This document shows positions 1 through 8,333 of a stretch of DNA of 13,324 nucleotides, in pieces. Source of the DNA: Novosphingobium sp. (GTDB lineage Bacteria > Pseudomonadota > Alphaproteobacteria > Sphingomonadales > Sphingomonadaceae). The DNA is taken from positions 1 to 13,324 of the forward strand of contig JAJTFU010000052.1 of NCBI GenBank assembly GCA_021299075.1. The letters run 5' to 3'. Under the pieces are notes generated by a model. That model did not search any database, was not told the DNA's origin, and saw nothing but the letters and a program-made list of their open reading frames with translations. Within the stretch, counting starts at the first letter, position 1. Each line of letters begins with the position of its first letter. Made by a program: the position numbers and the translations under genes.

Positions 1-67
1 CAACCTTGGCAAATGGGGCCGCAAGCTGGCGGCGCGGTTTAACCGCAACCGGATCGCGGGGACCTGA
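1..67 (+). CDS. lptF: C-terminal end of an LptF-like LPS export permease (partial)
   Basis: An open frame runs in from the left edge and ends with TGA at 65-67. It encodes only about 21 residues (NLGKWGRKLAARF..., then NRIAGT), a basic tail typical of the cytoplasmic end of a YjgP/YjgQ permease. The stop shares one base with the lptG start codon (TGATG), so the two genes would be translationally coupled. LptF and LptG are normally encoded next to each other and form the heterodimeric membrane part of the LptB2FG ABC transporter. The identity is inferred almost entirely from this position, because the fragment is too short to recognise by sequence. Confidence 0.6.
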   Translation, partial: NLGKWGRKLAARFNRNRIAGT

Positions 68-1164
68 TGCAGCTGGAATTCTTCCCCTCGCCCTCGCTGA
101 CGCGGTACCTGGCAAAGCTGTTCATTGTCCGCATCCTGGCGGTGCTGGTGATGCTGGTGCTGGTGCTGCAAACGCTCGACCTCTTGTCCGAAAGCGGCAA
201 GATCCTGGGCGTGCCCGGCAATGGCGAAGCACAGCTGTGGCAGTACGTGTCCTTGCGCGTCCCGCAGCTGATCGCGCGGTTTCTGCCCTATTCGGTGCTG
301 CTGGCGACGATCATCACGCTGGCCACGCTCAACCAGAACAGCGAAGTCGTGGCGATGAAGGCTGCGGGCCTGTCCGCCCACCAGGTCCTGGCGCCGCTGC
401 TGCTGACCGCGGCGGCGATCTCGATAATCAGTTTTGCCTTCAACGAACGGGTGGTGACCCGCTCAACCGCGACCCTCAAGGCCTGGACGGCGGTGGAGTT
501 CCGGCAGATCCCGCCCGATGCCAAGGTGCGCAGCAATGTCTACCTGCCGGACGGGCCGCATATTCTGGCCGCCGGCCAGGTCAGCGGCAGCGGCAAGCTG
601 ACCCGGCTGGACAATGTCACCTGGTACCGCCGCGATGGCACCGGCATGATCCTGGAACAGATCCGCGCACCCCAGGCCACCTATGCCAATCCCGGCTGGC
701 GGCTGGATCAGCCGGTCAGCTTTGACGTGGCCGGCACGCGCCGGGTCGAGCTCAAGCCGACGGTCCTGGCCCAGGGCATCACGCCTGCACAGGTTGCGAT
801 CAGCAAGGTCGATCCCGACGCCCAGAACTTCATCGAGCTCTACCATTCGATCCAGGCGCTCAAGGCCCAGGGCCGCCGCACCAGCGAGCTGGAGGGCAAG
901 TGGTGGCACAAGTTCTCCGGGCCGCTCGCCGCGCTGCTGATGCCGCTGCTGGGCGCCATCGCCGCCTTCGGCCTGGCCCGTTCGGGCCAGCTGCTGATCC
1001 GCGCGATCATCGGCATGGCGCTGGGTTTTGCCTATTTCGTGATCGACAATGCCGCGCTCGCCATGGGTAACTTCGGTGGCTATCCGCCGCTGATCGCGGC
1101 CTGGGCCCCGTTCCTGCTGTTCGCGCTGGTCGGTGAGACCGTGCTGGTCCGGACCGAGGAATAG
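67..1164 (+). CDS. lptG: LPS export ABC transporter permease LptG
   Basis: This is a 365-residue YjgP/YjgQ family inner-membrane permease that, with LptF and the ATPase LptB, extracts lipopolysaccharide from the inner membrane and passes it to LptC. Hydrophobic segments lie at about residues 17-38, 64-88 and 105-125. A soluble periplasmic beta-rich domain (about 130-275) follows, then three more segments at about 284-304, 308-330 and 340-358: the usual 3+3 layout. The NSEVVAMKAAGLS stretch (91-103) is the conserved cytoplasmic loop that contacts the ATPase. Length fits the family (about 360). The ATG overlaps the stop of the upstream gene by one base. The gene ends only 4 bp from the stop of the convergent desaturase gene. 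Confidence 0.93.
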   Translation: MQLEFFPSPSLTRYLAKLFIVRILAVLVMLVLVLQTLDLLSESGKILGVPGNGEAQLWQYVSLRVPQLIARFLPYSVLLATIITLATLNQNSEVVAMKAAGLSAHQVLAPLLLTAAAISIISFAFNERVVTRSTATLKAWTAVEFRQIPPDAKVRSNVYLPDGPHILAAGQVSGSGKLTRLDNVTWYRRDGTGMILEQIRAPQATYANPGWRLDQPVSFDVAGTRRVELKPTVLAQGITPAQVAISKVDPDAQNFIELYHSIQALKAQGRRTSELEGKWWHKFSGPLAALLMPLLGAIAAFGLARSGQLLIRAIIGMALGFAYFVIDNAALAMGNFGGYPPLIAAWAPFLLFALVGETVLVRTEE

Positions 1165-1168
1165 CGCC

Positions 1169-2242
1169 TCAGCGCCGGGTCATCGTGCTCTTGGCCAGAT
1201 GGCCAACCAGCGGCAGTAGTCCCGGATAGTTCGCCTTGGCATAGGTCGATCCCGCGCCCAGCTGCGCGGCCAGGCGGCGGTGTGCCTCGGGCAGCGAATG
1301 GTACGGCAGGCTGGGCAGGAGGTGGTGCAGCGCGTGATAGCGCAGCCCGACCGGAGCCCAGAGCTCGGCCAGCAGTCCCGGCGGCGGGACATTGACCGAA
1401 TCGAGGTACTGCGCAGTCACCGTCATCGGCTCACCCTCGTTCTGCCAGAGGTGCGCCACCAGCGTGCGGACCTGATTGAGCACGGCCGTGCCCGAGATCA
1501 CCGCCAGGCCGATCGCCAGCGGACGCCAGTCCTGGGTGGCGGCGTACCAGACAAGAAACATCGCCCAGACCGAGGCGCCCAGCTCTTGCCAGAAGACTTG
1601 GGCAGCAAATTCGCCCTCGGCCGGACGGCGGCGGAATTCGGGATTAATCGAAAGCGCCGAGGCGCGCTCCCACACCAGCCGGCGCAGCGGCGGGATGATC
1701 ACGCCGAGCGGCACCAGGACTGCCGAGCGGATCAGCAGACCGATCGGCAGCAGCAGGGCGACCAGAATGAACATCGGCAGCGACCACGGCTTCATCAGCG
1801 CCAGCGGCAGGTATTCCGGATCCTCGACCGTGCCATAGCGCGTGCGGGCGTGATGCAGCGTATGGACATTCTCATACATCAATGAGGGCATCATCATCGG
1901 CACGCCGACCAGCGCATTCCAGCCCAGGCGGAAGCCGGGCAGGGCATCGCGGTGTATGTGGGTCAGCTCGTGAATGAACAGCAGCGCCCGGTAGAAGGCG
2001 AGCGCCGAGACCACCCCGGCCAGAACGGCCTGCCAGGTGACATCCAGCAGGATCGCGCCGGCCAGGCCGGCATAGCCGATCGCGGCTGAAATCAGCATGT
2101 CGGGCCAGTAGATGCTGCCCTTGGCGACCGAGATATCGCGCGTCTGCTCCACCGCAGCGCGCAGCATGGCCATGTCGTCGGCAATTCCGACGCCTCTGGC
2201 CTTGCCCTTGGCGGTATCGGTGATGGCTTCGTAGGCAGTCAT
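1169..2242 (-). CDS. Membrane fatty-acid desaturase family protein
   Basis: The 357-residue product carries the three histidine boxes of membrane di-iron desaturases: HELTH (91-95, with a further His at 97), HTLHH (127-131) and HALHH (303-307), the last followed by LLPSLPYH. These ligands hold the di-iron centre that inserts a double bond into an acyl chain. Hydrophobic segments at about 50-90, 155-182, 222-236 and 240-255 fit an integral membrane enzyme. The frame stays open upstream to 2815, but I chose the ATG at 2242 because family-like sequence begins there, a GGAT-type ribosome site precedes it, and the longer version would run far into the opposing 2345-3511 gene. Substrate and position of desaturation cannot be told from sequence; a related hydroxylase or ketolase activity is possible. 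It is divergent from the BcerS-like gene. Confidence 0.87.
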   Translation of the reverse strand: MTAYEAITDTAKGKARGVGIADDMAMLRAAVEQTRDISVAKGSIYWPDMLISAAIGYAGLAGAILLDVTWQAVLAGVVSALAFYRALLFIHELTHIHRDALPGFRLGWNALVGVPMMMPSLMYENVHTLHHARTRYGTVEDPEYLPLALMKPWSLPMFILVALLLPIGLLIRSAVLVPLGVIIPPLRRLVWERASALSINPEFRRRPAEGEFAAQVFWQELGASVWAMFLVWYAATQDWRPLAIGLAVISGTAVLNQVRTLVAHLWQNEGEPMTVTAQYLDSVNVPPPGLLAELWAPVGLRYHALHHLLPSLPYHSLPEAHRRLAAQLGAGSTYAKANYPGLLPLVGHLAKSTMTRR

Positions 2243-2282
2243 GCTGGTTATCCGTAATTCACTTGTCCGTGCCGCGCCATGC

Positions 2283-2311
2283 TTGGCTAACGGTGCCGTG
2301 CGAGGCATAGG
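2283..2311 (+). promoter_or_regulatory. Possible sigma-70-type promoter for the BcerS-like gene
   Basis: TTGGCT (2283-2288) and CATAGG (2306-2311) are separated by 17 bp and lie about 34 bp before the GTG start at 2345. The -10 box is weak. It sits in the 102-bp divergent gap shared with the desaturase, for which I could not pick a convincing promoter. Confidence 0.3.
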
Positions 2312-2344
2312 TGGGGCCACATGCGATAAAACAAAGGCAAGATC

Positions 2345-3511
2345 GTGGCCCAAGCGGAAATTGTGATCACAGAAGTCAGCGAAAAGGCCGGGCGCGAGGC
2401 CTTTGTCGATGTGCAGTACCGCCTCAATGCCGATGATCCCAATTTCGTGCCGCAGCTCCGCTCCGAAGAGATTGAGCGCTATACCCCCGGCGGCAATCCC
2501 TATTTCGAGCATGCGCGGTGCCAGCTGTTCCTCGCCCAGCGTGGCGGCCAGGTCGTCGGGCGGATCGCCGCCCATATTGACGAACTGGCGCTCGCCCAGC
2601 CGCCGGAACAGGGCATGGGCCCCGAGACAGGGATGTGGGGCGCGCTCCAGGCTGAAGATGGCGCGGTGGCCGCTGCACTGATCGCCCGCGCAGAACAATG
2701 GCTGCGCGGCCAGGGCATGACCCGCGTGCTTGCGCCAATGACCCTTTCGGTCTGGGAAGAGCCGGGCCTGCTGGTCAAGGGTTTCGACCATCCGCCGATG
2801 ATCATGATGGGCCACAATTCGCCCGAACAGCGCGGCTGGATCGAAGGGGCCGGCTATGCTGCGGCCAAGACGCTGGCGACCTATGACCTGGAAATCGCCA
2901 AGCCCTTCCCGCCGCTGATCCAGCGGATCGTCCAGTCGGGCGAGAAGAACGCACGGATCCGCATCCGTGACGTCAACCTCAAGAACTTCGACCGCGAGGT
3001 GGAGATCATCTGCACGATCCTCAACGATGCCTGGTCGGACAATTGGGGCTTCGTCCCCTTCACTCCCACCGAGATCGCCTATACCGCCAAGAAGATGAAG
3101 CCGCTGGTCAAGCCCGACCTGGTGCGGATCGCCGAATACGATGGCGAGCCCGTCGCCTTCATGATCACCCTGCCCGATGCCAACCAGATCCAGCTCAAGG
3201 CAGTGCGCCGCAATGGCAAGCCGTCACTGCTAGGCTGGATCAAGCTGGGGCTATGGATGCTGCGGACCAAGCCGGCCGATATGCGCGTACCGCTGATGGG
3301 CGTGGTCAAGCGGCTGCAATCGACCCGCATGGCCAGCCAGCTGGCCTTCATGATGATCGAGACGATCCGCCACGCCGCCGCCACCCGCTACGGCGGTAAG
3401 CGCGGCGAGATCGGCTGGGTGCTGGACGACAACCAGGGCATGAACGCGATCGCCGAGGCGATTGACGCCAAGGTCAACAAGGAATACCTGGTTTACGCGA
3501 AGGGGCTTTAG
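2345..3511 (+). CDS. YghO / bacterial ceramide synthase-like N-acyltransferase family protein
   Basis: This 388-residue protein resembles the YghO/BcerS-like group of large GNAT-fold proteins. Its N-terminal part has the typical order: DDPNFVPQL (30-38), NPYFEHARCQLFLA (51-64), VVGRIAAHID (70-79), and EEPGLLVKGFDHPPMIMM (138-155). The C-terminal half has NDAWSDNWGFVPFT (227-240) and GWVLDDNQGMNAIAE (357-371), the usual closing motif. Characterised members in Caulobacter acylate a sphingoid base to make ceramide, and sphingomonads contain sphingolipids, so an acyl-CoA or acyl-ACP N-acyltransferase role is plausible. Specific ceramide synthase activity here is inference. The start is GTG at 2345, with AAAGG at 2333-2337 seven bases before it. 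Its TAG overlaps the TAA of the convergent transporter gene. Confidence 0.72.
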   Translation: MAQAEIVITEVSEKAGREAFVDVQYRLNADDPNFVPQLRSEEIERYTPGGNPYFEHARCQLFLAQRGGQVVGRIAAHIDELALAQPPEQGMGPETGMWGALQAEDGAVAAALIARAEQWLRGQGMTRVLAPMTLSVWEEPGLLVKGFDHPPMIMMGHNSPEQRGWIEGAGYAAAKTLATYDLEIAKPFPPLIQRIVQSGEKNARIRIRDVNLKNFDREVEIICTILNDAWSDNWGFVPFTPTEIAYTAKKMKPLVKPDLVRIAEYDGEPVAFMITLPDANQIQLKAVRRNGKPSLLGWIKLGLWMLRTKPADMRVPLMGVVKRLQSTRMASQLAFMMIETIRHAAATRYGGKRGEIGWVLDDNQGMNAIAEAIDAKVNKEYLVYAKGL

Positions 3512-4767
3512 GCCTCCGCCTCGCCCCGCTTGTCGACCGCCGTCGTTACTGCAACGTCAGCGGTGACATTGCCCAGGGTGCGCATGATATCGGGCAGCAT
3601 CTCCACGGCGACCAGCAGGGCCAGCGGCTCGATCGGCACGCCCATGGCCATGGCGATCGGGCCGACCGAGACCACGAAGCTGAGCGTGCCAGGCAGCGAG
3701 ACCGAGCTCAATGAAACCAGGAAGGCCACCAGCACCCCGGCCCCCAGCGCCCAGGGCGATAGCGGCGTACCGGTAAGGTAGGCGGCATAGATCGCCACCC
3801 CCATGTTCATCGCCGGGCTGGTCCCGCGAAAGATCGCCACGGCCAGCGGCAGGACGAAATCGGCAGTCGCCTCACGCACCCCCAGTTTGCGCGAGGCGGC
3901 CAGCATGGCCGGCAGGCTGGCGAGCGAGGACTGCGTCGAGATGGCCACGGCATAGACCGGCAGCATCGCCTTGGCGAAGCCGCCCAGCGGGCGGCGACCG
4001 ATCACAAGGGCGATGGCCACCGAAGCCAGCAGTACGACCAGCCCGGCCGCGCTGACGATCACGATATAGTGCGCCAGCCCGCCGATCGCGTCGGCTCCGG
4101 TCTTGGCCCCCAGCGAGATCGCGAGGCCCAGCACGCCGATCGGGGCCAGCATCAGCACCCAGCCGACAATCACCATCATCGCCATCGCCAGCCCTTCAAA
4201 GAAGGTCAGCAGCGAGCGGCGCGGCGCTTCGGCGATGCGAGTGCAGGCCAGCGCAAACAGCGCGGCGAAGATCACCACTGGCAGCATCGCCCCATTGGCC
4301 GCAGCGGAGAAGATGTTGCTCGGCACCATGGCTTCAAGGATTTCGGCAAAACCCGGAACCTTGCCTGGATCGGTCGCCCCGCCACCGCTCAGCGCTGCGG
4401 CCGCTGCGTCAGGGATTGGGAACAAGCCAAGCAGCACCGGCACCAGAATGGCCGACATGGTGCCCGCGAACAGCAGCACCGCCACGAACATCAGCACCGC
4501 GCGCCGGGCCAGCCGTCCGCCCCCCGCCGCGGCCAGGGTCTGGGAAATGCCGGTCACAACCAGCCCGATGACCAGCGGCAGGATCGTCAGCTGCAGCAGC
4601 TTGAGCCACAGGCTGCCCACTTCCTCGGCAATGCCCTGGACCGGCGCGAACCCGGCCTGACCACGGAAGGCCGTGCCAATCACGAAACCCAGGATCAGCG
4701 CCAGGAAGGTCAGCAGCGCGGGAACCCTGATCTCCGGAAAGCCGCTTGATCCAGTCTGTTGCTGCAT
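3508..4767 (-). CDS. Dicarboxylate/amino acid:cation symporter (DAACS/SDF family)
   Basis: This is a 419-residue sodium:dicarboxylate symporter family transporter with many hydrophobic segments starting at about residue 15. The transmembrane-8 signature is well kept: D393, R396, T397, N400 and D404 line up with GltPh D394, R397, T398, N401 and D405, which bind substrate and sodium. By contrast, the hairpin-1 serine motif reads STQSSLASLP (277-286) rather than SSSAATLP, and the transmembrane-7 NMDGT motif reads NMGVA (321-325), losing the usual Asp. The conserved Arg suggests a substrate with a side-chain carboxylate, but ion coupling may differ from the archetype. The ATG at 4767 is supported by GGGGAG at 4774-4779. 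It is divergent from glmM, with 93 bp between the starts. Confidence 0.85.
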   Translation of the reverse strand: MQQQTGSSGFPEIRVPALLTFLALILGFVIGTAFRGQAGFAPVQGIAEEVGSLWLKLLQLTILPLVIGLVVTGISQTLAAAGGGRLARRAVLMFVAVLLFAGTMSAILVPVLLGLFPIPDAAAAALSGGGATDPGKVPGFAEILEAMVPSNIFSAAANGAMLPVVIFAALFALACTRIAEAPRRSLLTFFEGLAMAMMVIVGWVLMLAPIGVLGLAISLGAKTGADAIGGLAHYIVIVSAAGLVVLLASVAIALVIGRRPLGGFAKAMLPVYAVAISTQSSLASLPAMLAASRKLGVREATADFVLPLAVAIFRGTSPAMNMGVAIYAAYLTGTPLSPWALGAGVLVAFLVSLSSVSLPGTLSFVVSVGPIAMAMGVPIEPLALLVAVEMLPDIMRTLGNVTADVAVTTAVDKRGEAEA

Positions 4768-4860
4768 TGGTGGCTCCCCGCCTGGTTAATGTCTGCGTGA
4801 CAATGCCTTTGCCGCGCGACATAGCATTTCTTCAAGGTCTAGCGTGCTACAGGGTAAGTG

Positions 4861-6204
4861 ATGGGACGCAACTATTTCGGTACGGACGGGATCCGCGGGC
4901 GCACCAATGCCGGCGTGATGACTGCGGCAACGGCGATGAAGGTTGGCCAGGCGGCGGGTACCCGTTTCCTGCGCGGCACGCACAAGCACCGGGTGGTGAT
5001 TGGCAAGGACACGCGACTGTCCGGCTATATGCTGGAAAACGCGCTGGTCGCGGGCTTTACCAGTGTCGGCATGGACGTGATCCTGCTGGGGCCGATGCCG
5101 ACCCCGGCGGTGGCCCTGCTGACGCGCGAGCTGAGGGCCGATGTCGGCGTGATGATCTCGGCCAGCCACAACCCTTACGAGGACAACGGCATCAAGCTGT
5201 TCGGGCCGGACGGGTTCAAGCTGTCCGATGCTGATGAGGCCGCGATCGAAGCCATGCTGGCGCAGGACCTGCCCCTGGCCGCCTCACCGCAGATCGGCCG
5301 GGCCCGCCGGATCGATGACGCGCGCGGCCGCTATATCCACGCAGTCAAGGCCTCGCTGCCCGACGATATCCGCCTCGATGGGATGAAGATCGTGGTCGAT
5401 TGCGCCAATGGCGCAGCTTACCAGGTCGCGCCCTCGGCGATCTGGGAACTCGGCGCGGAAGTGGTCGCGGTCGGCGTTTCGCCCAACGGCACCAACATCA
5501 ACGACAAGTGCGGCTCGACTCACCTCGAACTGGTCAAGGAAAGCGTCGTCGCCAGCGGGGCGGACATCGGTATTGCATTGGATGGCGATGCCGACCGGCT
5601 GATCGTGGTCGATGAAAAGGGTCAGACCGTCGATGGTGACCAGATCATGGCGCTGATCGGCAGCCAGCTGGACGCACGCGGGGAACTGCGCGGCGGCGGG
5701 GTCGTGGCGACAGTCATGTCCAATCTGGGGCTGGAGCGCTTTCTCGGCGGCAATGGCCTCAGCCTGGTCCGCGCCAAGGTCGGCGACCGCTATGTGCTCG
5801 AGGCGATGAAGGCCGGCGGGTACAACGTTGGCGGCGAACAGTCGGGCCACATGATCATGCTCGATCACGCTACCACCGGCGATGGCACGATCGCGGCGCT
5901 GCAGGTCCTCGCCGCGCTGGTGAAGAGCGGCAAGCGGGCCAGCGAGCTGATGCACCTGTTCGATCCGGTGCCGCAATTGCTCAAGAACGTGCGCTTTGCC
6001 AGCGGCAAGCCCCTGGACGATGCCCGCGTCAAGGCCGTGATCGCCGAGGCCGAGGCCCAGCTATCCGGCCGCGGCCGCCTGGTGATCCGCCCCTCCGGCA
6101 CCGAACCGGTGATCCGGGTCATGGCCGAAGGCGACGATGCGGCCGAGGTCAATCAGGTCGTCGATGCGATTTGTGATGCAGTGAAGGAAGCTGCCAATGC
6201 TTGA
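4861..6204 (+). CDS. glmM: Phosphoglucosamine mutase GlmM
   Basis: GlmM converts glucosamine-6-phosphate to glucosamine-1-phosphate in the cytoplasm, on the route to UDP-GlcNAc for peptidoglycan and lipid A. The 447-residue product starts MGRNYFGTDGIRGR. It has the phosphoserine loop ISASHNP with catalytic S102, the magnesium loop DGDADR (241-246), the sugar-binding GEQSGH (325-330) and the phosphate-binding RPSGTEP (410-416). Every key residue is present and the length is normal. I chose ATG 4861 over GTG 4858 because AGGG at 4851-4854 is well spaced and MGRNYFGTDGIRG is the usual family N-terminus. The last 8 bases overlap the DUF1272 gene, making it the first gene of a coupled three-gene operon. 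Confidence 0.97.
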   Translation: MGRNYFGTDGIRGRTNAGVMTAATAMKVGQAAGTRFLRGTHKHRVVIGKDTRLSGYMLENALVAGFTSVGMDVILLGPMPTPAVALLTRELRADVGVMISASHNPYEDNGIKLFGPDGFKLSDADEAAIEAMLAQDLPLAASPQIGRARRIDDARGRYIHAVKASLPDDIRLDGMKIVVDCANGAAYQVAPSAIWELGAEVVAVGVSPNGTNINDKCGSTHLELVKESVVASGADIGIALDGDADRLIVVDEKGQTVDGDQIMALIGSQLDARGELRGGGVVATVMSNLGLERFLGGNGLSLVRAKVGDRYVLEAMKAGGYNVGGEQSGHMIMLDHATTGDGTIAALQVLAALVKSGKRASELMHLFDPVPQLLKNVRFASGKPLDDARVKAVIAEAEAQLSGRGRLVIRPSGTEPVIRVMAEGDDAAEVNQVVDAICDAVKEAANA

Positions 6205-6417
6205 GATGCGCCCCGATTGCGAGAAGTGCGGCGCGGACCTGCCGGCCGAACTGCCCGGCGCCTTCATCTGCAGCTTCGAATGCACCTTCTGCACCGAATG
6301 CGCCGATGGCCTTGACGAACGCTGCCCCAATTGCGGCGGCGAGCTGATGGACCGGCCGACCCGGGCCAAACCACTGCAGGCCAAGTATCCGCCCTCGACC
6401 GAGCGGAAGTTCAAGGG

Positions 6418-6421
<4 letters not shown>
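6197..6421 (+). CDS. DUF1272 zinc-ribbon protein
   Basis: This small protein of 74 residues carries eight cysteines at 8, 11, 25, 29, 32, 35, 43 and 46. They form CxxC pairs (8/11, 32/35, 43/46) plus C25/C29, enough to bind two zinc ions. The sequence ICSFECTFC followed by CPNCGGEL is characteristic of the DUF1272 family, whose function is unknown. AAGGA at 6184-6188 sits eight bases before the ATG. The gene overlaps glmM by 8 bp and thiD by 4 bp, so its synthesis is probably coupled to both. It has no signal peptide or membrane segment and should be cytoplasmic. Confidence 0.88.
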
Positions 6422-7157
<736 letters not shown>

Positions 7158-7173
<16 letters not shown>

Positions 7174-8030
7174 AACTCGGCGATCTTGGCCCAGGCGTCC
7201 TCGGCCGTTTCCACCCAGTGGAACAGGTTCAGGTCTTCGTGATTGATCACGCCTTCCTCGGCCAGAGCCTCGAAGTTGATCACCTTATTCCAGAATTCCG
7301 CGCCGAACAGCAGGATCGGGATCGGCTTCATCTTGCCGGTCTGGATCAAGGTCAGCAGCTCCATGAACTCGTCCAGCGTACCGAATCCACCCGGGAATAC
7401 GGCCACGGCTCGTGCGCGCAGCAGGAAGTGCATCTTGCGCAGCGCGAAGTAGTGGAACTGGAAGGCCAGTTCCGGCGTGACATATTGGTTGGGCGCCTGC
7501 TCATGCGGCAGGACGATGTTGAGCCCGATGGTATCGGCCCCAACGTCAACTGCGCCGCGGTTGGCCGCTTCCATGATCGACGGCCCGCCGCCCGAGCAGA
7601 CCACGAACTGGCGCATACCCTTTTCGACGATACCGCATTCGCTGGCGATCCGGCCCAGCTTGCGCGCTTCGTCATAATACTTCGACTTGGCGACCAGCCG
7701 TTCGACCACGGCCTTGCGTTCGGGCGTGGTAGCCGCCTTGAGCGCTTCCTCGGCATCTTCCGGCGAGGGAATCCGGGCCGAGCCATAGCAGACCAGCGTT
7801 GAGCCGATCCGCGCCTCGTCCAGCATCATCTCGCATTTCAGCAGTTCAAGTTGGAAGCGAACCGGGCGCAGCTCCTCGCGGAGCAGGAAATCCGTGTCGC
7901 GGAAGGCCAGCTTGTAGGCCGGGCTGCGCGTCTGCGGAGTGGCCGCGACGTGCGATTCGACGAAAGAGGCCTCCTGCTCGGCCTTGTAGAAGCGGCGGCG
8001 GTTGAGGCGCTTTTCGGTCGGTTCGGTCAT
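7158..8030 (-). CDS. LOG-family (TIGR00730-type) Rossmann-fold protein
   Basis: The 290-residue product has the two hallmarks of the LOG/lysine-decarboxylase-like family: SGGGPSIMEAANRGA (146-160) and PGGFGTLDE (213-221), with a YGSAR strand (82-86) opening the Rossmann fold. Family members with known activity cleave nucleoside 5'-monophosphates to base and ribose-5-phosphate, including cytokinin activation. Whether this one does so is unproven. About 75 residues ahead of the core make it longer than the minimal LOG proteins of about 190 residues; this N-terminal region contains many charged residues. The ATG at 8030 is preceded by AAGGA about nine bases upstream; the frame is open to 8090 but without a better start. 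The gene lies downstream of tRNA-Gln, separated from it by a terminator. Confidence 0.87.
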
Positions 8031-8069
8031 CAGGTCTTTTCCTTTGGGTCGAGAGACTTGCCAAGCCCC

Positions 8070-8111
8070 AAAAACAGTTCGGCCCGCCACTCGGTTGCCG
8101 AGTACGGGCCG
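8070..8111 (-). terminator. Rho-independent terminator of tRNA-Gln
   Basis: Read on the minus strand, CGGCCCG (8105-8111) pairs with CGGGCCG (8080-8086), and ACTCGG pairs with CCGAGT around a three-base CAA loop. A small T/GG internal mismatch separates the two helices. The stem is followed after five bases by TTTTT (8074-8070). It lies between the tRNA 3' end and the LOG-family gene, so it would end the tRNA transcript, or limit readthrough into that gene. Confidence 0.75.
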
Positions 8112-8129
8112 CTCAGATCAGCGAAGGTT

Positions 8130-8203
8130 TGGATGCCCGACAAGGATTCGAACCTTGATTGACGGAGTCAGAGTCCGCTCTCTTACCATTAGAGGATCGG
8201 GCA
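8130..8203 (-). tRNA. tRNA-Gln (anticodon CUG)
   Basis: The minus strand folds as a complete cloverleaf. The acceptor stem is TGCCCGA/TCGGGCA. The D arm is CTCT/AGAG with loop AATGGTA. The anticodon stem is GCGGA/TCCGT with loop CTCTGAC, which places CTG at positions 34-36 (plus-strand 8169-8171). A four-base variable loop and the T arm CAAGG-TTCGAAT-CCTTG complete it. The encoded 3' end is T73 followed by CCA. The U1-A72 pair agrees with a glutamine tRNA. A good promoter lies just upstream and a terminator just downstream, so it appears to be its own transcription unit. Confidence 0.95.
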
Positions 8204-8214
8204 ACGAGGGCGGT

Positions 8215-8243
8215 CCTCTAGGCGGACCTCGCGCCCGCGTCAA
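8215..8243 (-). promoter_or_regulatory. Sigma-70-type promoter of tRNA-Gln
   Basis: On the minus strand TTGACG (8243-8238) and TAGAGG (8220-8215) are separated by exactly 17 bp, and the -10 box ends 11 bases before the first tRNA base. A GC-rich stretch after the -10 box is common at stable-RNA promoters. This is the best promoter in the window. Confidence 0.7.
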
Positions 8244-8253
8244 GCCGCTGGAC

Positions 8254-8282
8254 TTGCCCTTGCGGCGGGGGGCAGCTAGCAT
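8254..8282 (+). promoter_or_regulatory. Probable promoter of the ppx/gppA-rlmE unit
   Basis: TTGCCC (8254-8259) and TAGCAT (8277-8282) are spaced by 17 bp, giving an expected start near 8289 and a 5' leader of about 45 bases. It is divergent from the tRNA-Gln promoter, with the two -35 boxes about 10 bp apart. Confidence 0.5.
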
Positions 8283-8293
8283 GGTGTCAGGTA

Positions 8294-8310
8294 CCCGCCC
8301 AACCGGCGGG
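8294..8310 (+). promoter_or_regulatory. Hairpin in the ppx/gppA leader
   Basis: CCCGCC (8294-8299) can pair with GGCGGG (8305-8310) around a five-base loop. There is no T-run after it, so it is not a standard terminator. It would lie at the extreme 5' end of the transcript from the predicted promoter and could affect message stability. The role is unproven. Confidence 0.3.
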
Positions 8311-8333
8311 ATAATGATAAGAGTGTGATTGTC

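Noticed and set aside
1280..1885. Plus-strand open frame of 201 codons inside the desaturase
   Set aside because: It is antisense to the histidine-box region and has an Arg/Gln/His-rich composition with no family features.
2243..2815. N-terminal extension of the desaturase frame to 2815 on the minus strand
   Set aside because: It adds 191 residues with no desaturase similarity and lies over the BcerS-like gene; the ATG at 2242 has a ribosome site and a sensible N-terminus.
4768..4860. Riboswitch or clear promoter in the transporter/glmM gap
   Set aside because: I could not find a well-spaced -35/-10 pair, a glmS-type ribozyme or a TPP element in these 93 bp; at most weak boxes are present.
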